Below, piece by piece: positions 60,451 through 64,000 of a DNA stretch of 64,000 nucleotides. The stretch is from NCBI RefSeq assembly GCF_000688375.1, contig NZ_JIAF01000004.1, positions 124,001 through 188,000 on the forward strand, in the 5' to 3' direction. The stretch comes from Prevotella sp. HUN102. Lineage in GTDB: Bacteria; Bacteroidota; Bacteroidia; Bacteroidales; Bacteroidaceae. Both the position numbers and the translations under genes were made by a program. The first letter of the stretch is position 1; each line of letters begins with the position of its first letter. The notes beneath the pieces are model-generated. The model saw nothing but the letters and a program-made list of their open reading frames with translations. It made no database searches and was not told where the DNA came from.

Positions 60451-61791
60451 TTAATTGAAAAGCTGTTCCAACTTGTGCTTGGGAACATTATGCGAGAACA
60501 CCACTACGATATCCCCTGCCTCAATCTGCGTATTACCCGAAACGAGCATACCTTCTTCGCCCCGTACAAGTCCACCAATGGTCATTCCACTCGGCAGTTT
60601 GATATCCTTGATGGGCTTTCTGGTTATCTTTGAGCCTTGAACCGGGATGAACTCGGCCACATCTGCATTGACCGACATCAGGAATTTAACGTTGTCTACG
60701 TTTGCATCCAACAGCATCTGATAGATATAACTTGCGGCAATCGCCTTCTTATTGATGATTGTACCGATGTCCAGACTCGCAGCCATACCCACATAATCGA
60801 AGTTTTCGACCGATGCAATGGTCTTTCTCACGCCCATTCGCTTGGCTGCCAGACAGGCAAGGATATTGGTTTCGGCATTCGGTGTCAGAGCAACGAAAGC
60901 CTGTGTGTTCCTGATTCCCTCTTCAATGAGCAGACTGGAGTCGCGTCCGTCGCCGTTGATGACGAGCTGATCTTCCTTAAACATACTGTTGAGATACTCA
61001 CAACGGTCGGCATCGCGCTCAATAACCTTCACGTTCATATATTCAGGCATTACCTTTACAGAGCGAACGGCAGTACGACCACCACCCATTATCATTACAT
61101 TCTTCACGTCCACATACTGCTCCTTGCCTACAATCTTGCGAATATATGGAATGTAATTCTTCGTAGTCATAAAGTAAGCGAGATCGTCTAACTTTAAAGT
61201 GTCGTTACCACCGGGGATAATCGTCTCGTGATGCCGCTTGATTCCGAGCACGTGGTACGGATCATCTGGACCGCTGATTTCGCGCAATGGCTTGTTGAGA
61301 ATCTCACATCCTTCGCGCAATTTAATGCCAAGCATCACCAGTGCACCACCGTGAACGTCCCAACGCTGGCGCACCCACGACATCTTCAAGCCGCTGATGA
61401 TATCCTTTGCCGCAAGAACTTCCGGATAAATAAGGCTGTTCACACCCAGACGCTTGAAAAACTCCTGATTTTCAGGTTCCATATATTCAGGATTGTCAAT
61501 CTTGGCAACGGTTTTCTTCGTACCGAGATGATGCGCCATCGTACAAGCCGTGATGTTGTCCGTTTCCTTCGGGGTTACGGCAATGAACAAATCGGCTGTC
61601 TTTGCACCTGCATCTTTCAATGCCTTGATGCTGGTAACCTTGGCTTCCATTGTCAGGATGTCGCAATCCGTTCCAATCTTTTCCAAATTCTCTGGAATTT
61701 CATCTATCAAGATGATGTCATACTTATTGCGAGAAAGCATCTGCGCAAGATAAGTTCCGATGGCATAGGCACCGGCAATGATGATTTTCAT
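60451..61791 (-). CDS. trkA: Trk potassium uptake NAD-binding regulatory subunit TrkA
   Basis: This cytoplasmic 446-residue protein has two RCK units, each a Rossmann NAD domain plus a small C-terminal domain. The first begins MKIIIAGAYAIGTYLAQML, with Ala-Tyr-Ala in place of the common Gly-Ala-Gly; the second has NVMIMGGGRTAVRSVKVM. TrkA_C segments with LVRGEEGMLVSGNTQIEAGD are near the end. The ATG at 61791 is preferred to a GTG at 61803 because it begins the nucleotide-binding strand. It follows dxs by 12 bp. Confidence 0.93.
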   Translation of the reverse strand: MKIIIAGAYAIGTYLAQMLSRNKYDIILIDEIPENLEKIGTDCDILTMEAKVTSIKALKDAGAKTADLFIAVTPKETDNITACTMAHHLGTKKTVAKIDNPEYMEPENQEFFKRLGVNSLIYPEVLAAKDIISGLKMSWVRQRWDVHGGALVMLGIKLREGCEILNKPLREISGPDDPYHVLGIKRHHETIIPGGNDTLKLDDLAYFMTTKNYIPYIRKIVGKEQYVDVKNVMIMGGGRTAVRSVKVMPEYMNVKVIERDADRCEYLNSMFKEDQLVINGDGRDSSLLIEEGIRNTQAFVALTPNAETNILACLAAKRMGVRKTIASVENFDYVGMAASLDIGTIINKKAIAASYIYQMLLDANVDNVKFLMSVNADVAEFIPVQGSKITRKPIKDIKLPSGMTIGGLVRGEEGMLVSGNTQIEAGDIVVVFSHNVPKHKLEQLFN

Positions 61792-61803
61792 ATCCCTAAT
61801 CAC

Positions 61804-63759
61804 TTATTTGGCAGTTTTTGCCAAACTGTCTTTTATTACCTTCTCAATGCTCTTTACATCAATTCCACAGATTTCGCGCAACTGCTGAACGGTTCCCTGC
61901 TCGATAAACTTGTCGGGCAAGCCCAGACGTTTCACAGCAGGCTTATAGCCATTGTCGGACATCCATTCCATAACGGCCGAACCCAATCCACCATTGCGCA
62001 CACCGTCCTCGACGGTGATAATTTCCTTGAAGTTCTCTCCCACCTCTCTCAGAATATGCTCGTCGAGCGGTTTGAGGAAACGCATATCATAATGGGCAAC
62101 GCGTCCGTTGCATTTCGTATCTTCTTCCTCCAGATTTCTGATTGCCTTTTCAACATCATTGCCCACCGGACCGATGGAAAGCACAGCCACATTGCTCAAA
62201 CTTGTATCGACGGCATCGCCCAGATGCTTGTCGCAGAGCTTTCTGCCCGTACCCACCTGTACTTCTTCCAGACTGCATTTCCAGTCTACAAGCACGCCGT
62301 TTCCACGTGGATAACGGATAACGAAGAAGCCCTTGCCGGGCAACTGTGCCGTGTACATCAGCCTGCGCAGCTCGTGTTCGTCCATAGGCGACGAGATTGT
62401 CGCATTCGGTATCGGTCGGAGAAAAGCCATATCAAAAGCACCGTGGTGCGTTGCTCCGTCTTCGCCTACCAATCCGGCACGGTCCAGACAAAGCACCACA
62501 GGCAGATTGAGAATCGCCGTATCGTGGATGATGTTGTCGTAGGCACGCTGCGAGAAAGCACTGTAAATGTTGCAGAAAGGCTGCAATCCGTCTTTCGCCA
62601 TTCCGGCAGAGAAGGTCATAGCGTGTCCTTCGGCAATACCCACGTCGAATGTCCTGTCTGCCATTTCCTTCATCATAATGTTCATAGAACAACCTGACGG
62701 CATAGCCGGCGTAACACCTACGATACGCTCGTTCATATTGGCGAGTTCCAGCAGCGTGTGTCCGAACACATCCTGATATTTAGGTGGCTTGTTGCTGTTG
62801 TCCTGCACGAGTCGCTCGCCCGTTTCAGGGTCGAATTTTCCCGGAGCGTGCCAAACCGTGGCACTCTTTTCGGCAGGTTCGTAGCCCTTTCCCTTCACCG
62901 TATGAAGATGAAGCAGCTTCGGTCCCTTCATATCCTTCAACTGACGGAGAATGCGTACCACTTCCTTCACATCGTTTCCATCGAACGGACCGAAATAACG
63001 GATGTTCATTCCCTCGAAAAGATTCTGCTGCTGCGAGAGAGCCGACTTCAAAGCATTGTTCAATCGAAGAATGCCCTTCTTTCGTTTTTCGTTCAGGATT
63101 CCCTTGGAATCAAGCCAGTTGGAAGCCTTGAATCGGATTCTATTGTAAGTTTCGTTGGTATCGAGATTCAGCAAATACTGCTGCATACCACCCACGGCGC
63201 GATCAATGGACATATCATTGTCGTTCAGGATGATAAGGAGATCGTTGGGTTTGCCCGAAACATTGTTGAGTCCCTCGAAAGCCAACCCACCACTCATAGC
63301 TCCGTCGCCGATGATGGCAACCACGTGTCGGTCTGGATGCTTCGTCAGCTTGGCTGCAACAGCCATTCCGAGTGCTGCCGAAATGGAGTTGGAAGCGTGC
63401 CCACAAGTGAAAGTATCGTACTCGCTTTCCTCGGGCGATGGAAAAGGCATCAGTCCGTTCAGCTTTCTGTTCTCGCAGAAACGCTCCCTGCGCCCCGTCA
63501 ATATCTTATGACCGTAGGCCTGATGCCCAACATCCCATACTATTCGGTCTTCAGGGGTATTGAATACATAATGGCAAGCCACGGTAATCTCCGCAGCTCC
63601 AAGACTGGAAGCAAGGTGTCCGGGATTCACGGCCACCTCTTCTATAATATCCTCTCTAAGCTCCTTGCACAATTCCGGCAGTTCGTCGATGCTCAGTTTA
63701 CGAAGATCCGAAGGATATTCAATCTTGCTCAAAAGTTTGTATTTACGCTCGTTCGACAT
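61804..63759 (-). CDS. dxs: 1-Deoxy-D-xylulose-5-phosphate synthase
   Basis: Dxs makes DXP from pyruvate and glyceraldehyde-3-phosphate, the first step of the MEP isoprenoid route. The 651-residue protein has [38 protein letters not shown], the TPP/Mg motif [16 protein letters not shown] with [13 protein letters not shown], and the second-domain [18 protein letters not shown] and [19 protein letters not shown]. It heads an operon with the potassium genes, behind a well-formed promoter. The MEP product feeds the menaquinone side chain. Confidence 0.96.
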   Translation of the reverse strand: MSNERKYKLLSKIEYPSDLRKLSIDELPELCKELREDIIEEVAVNPGHLASSLGAAEITVACHYVFNTPEDRIVWDVGHQAYGHKILTGRRERFCENRKLNGLMPFPSPEESEYDTFTCGHASNSISAALGMAVAAKLTKHPDRHVVAIIGDGAMSGGLAFEGLNNVSGKPNDLLIILNDNDMSIDRAVGGMQQYLLNLDTNETYNRIRFKASNWLDSKGILNEKRKKGILRLNNALKSALSQQQNLFEGMNIRYFGPFDGNDVKEVVRILRQLKDMKGPKLLHLHTVKGKGYEPAEKSATVWHAPGKFDPETGERLVQDNSNKPPKYQDVFGHTLLELANMNERIVGVTPAMPSGCSMNIMMKEMADRTFDVGIAEGHAMTFSAGMAKDGLQPFCNIYSAFSQRAYDNIIHDTAILNLPVVLCLDRAGLVGEDGATHHGAFDMAFLRPIPNATISSPMDEHELRRLMYTAQLPGKGFFVIRYPRGNGVLVDWKCSLEEVQVGTGRKLCDKHLGDAVDTSLSNVAVLSIGPVGNDVEKAIRNLEEEDTKCNGRVAHYDMRFLKPLDEHILREVGENFKEIITVEDGVRNGGLGSAVMEWMSDNGYKPAVKRLGLPDKFIEQGTVQQLREICGIDVKSIEKVIKDSLAKTAK

Positions 63760-63781
63760 AATAATAATGTGGATAATGGTG

Positions 63782-63812
63782 CAAAGGTACGCTAAATAGG
63801 TTGAACCACAAA
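63782..63812 (-). promoter_or_regulatory. -33/-7 promoter of the dxs-trkA-trkH operon
   Basis: On the minus strand TTTG (63812-63809), 19 bases, TACCTTTG (63789-63782): a full match to the Bacteroidota consensus. The ATG is 22 bases beyond the box. Confidence 0.75.
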
Positions 63813-64000
63813 ATAAAACCCTTCTAATTTAGGTGCGACAGCCCACTCTATCGGCATAAGGAAGCAATGGAAGACTGCGGCGAACATATCGCAAAACAGA
63901 CCTTTATGAACTACGCTTTGTAAAGTTTGATTACTCAAAACAGGCACATATTTTTTCAGCAATCCAGAGATTGCAGGCACGTTTTCAGACGGTTGGAATG
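63813..64000. other. Window end upstream of the dxs promoter
   Basis: I see no convincing gene. A 62-codon open frame on the minus strand (63792-63980) runs into the dxs promoter and has no recognisable domain. Sequence beyond the window would be needed to place it. Confidence 0.4.

Noticed and set aside
61228..62697. 489-codon plus-strand open frame
   Set aside because: Antisense to trkA and dxs, both certain. Composition is that of a shadow frame.
63792..63980. 62-codon minus-strand open frame at the window end
   Set aside because: It overlaps the full-consensus dxs promoter, and no domain is recognisable.

Overview
The window reads as chromosomal DNA of a Prevotella-like member of the Bacteroidota. 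The evidence is a SprA (type IX secretion) gene, a TonB-dependent receptor and a SusC/TonB-like barrel, menaquinone rather than ubiquinone genes, meso-diaminopimelate dehydrogenase, a Prevotella-style basic C-terminal tail on a secreted protease, and recurrent TAnnTTTG promoter boxes (the Bacteroidota -7 element), several with a TTG/TTTG box 19-20 bases upstream. No rRNA, CRISPR array, phage or insertion sequence was seen. One tRNA is present.

Layout. 1-3.2 kb: the 3' end of pth, an hslR-like gene, purN, a DUF486 membrane protein and aroB. 3.5-9.9 kb: a minus-strand menaquinone operon in the order thioesterase-menF-menD-menB-menC-menE. 10.6-15.8 kb: a secreted M6 metalloprotease, divergent from an ECF sigma / anti-sigma / secreted-protein operon, then a small lipoprotein. 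15.9-18.9 kb: a PH-domain membrane protein, dacB and an MscS-type channel. 19.4-24.6 kb: lysS, gpsA, pgi and a HAD phosphatase. 25.2-28.4 kb: a probable metal-handling set (Cys-containing membrane protein, TonB-dependent receptor, periplasmic HMA protein). 28.4-32.6 kb: a membrane-anchored MORN-GH25 muramidase, then an AraC regulator divergent from a secreted alpha/beta hydrolase. 32.7-37.3 kb: mnmA, two YitT paralogues and a porin. 37.6-42.7 kb: an aldose-epimerase-like protein, an exported unknown, DoxX, tRNA-Gln and a Dcu transporter. 42.9-46 kb: a DUF349 protein and CorA. 46.7-55 kb: the 2,522-residue sprA gene behind ruvA. 55.3-58.8 kb: an outer-membrane barrel and ddh. 59-63.8 kb: a dxs-trkA-trkH operon.

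How genes fit together. The men genes take chorismate to 1,4-dihydroxy-2-naphthoate; menA and menH are not in the window. dxs supplies the isoprenoid precursors needed for the quinone side chain, and the Dcu transporter fits fumarate respiration with menaquinone. SprA would export proteins such as the M6 protease if its tail is a sorting signal. ddh and dacB both act on peptidoglycan.

The most unusual feature is a family of short (about 90 bp) palindromic intergenic repeats built from GCGAAGA/TCTTCGC blocks. There are nine recognisable copies in 64 kb, some with compensated arm changes. Other unexplained signals are three 17-bp direct repeats at an exact 22-bp period (24943-25003) and a 133-bp long inverted repeat at 41085-41217.
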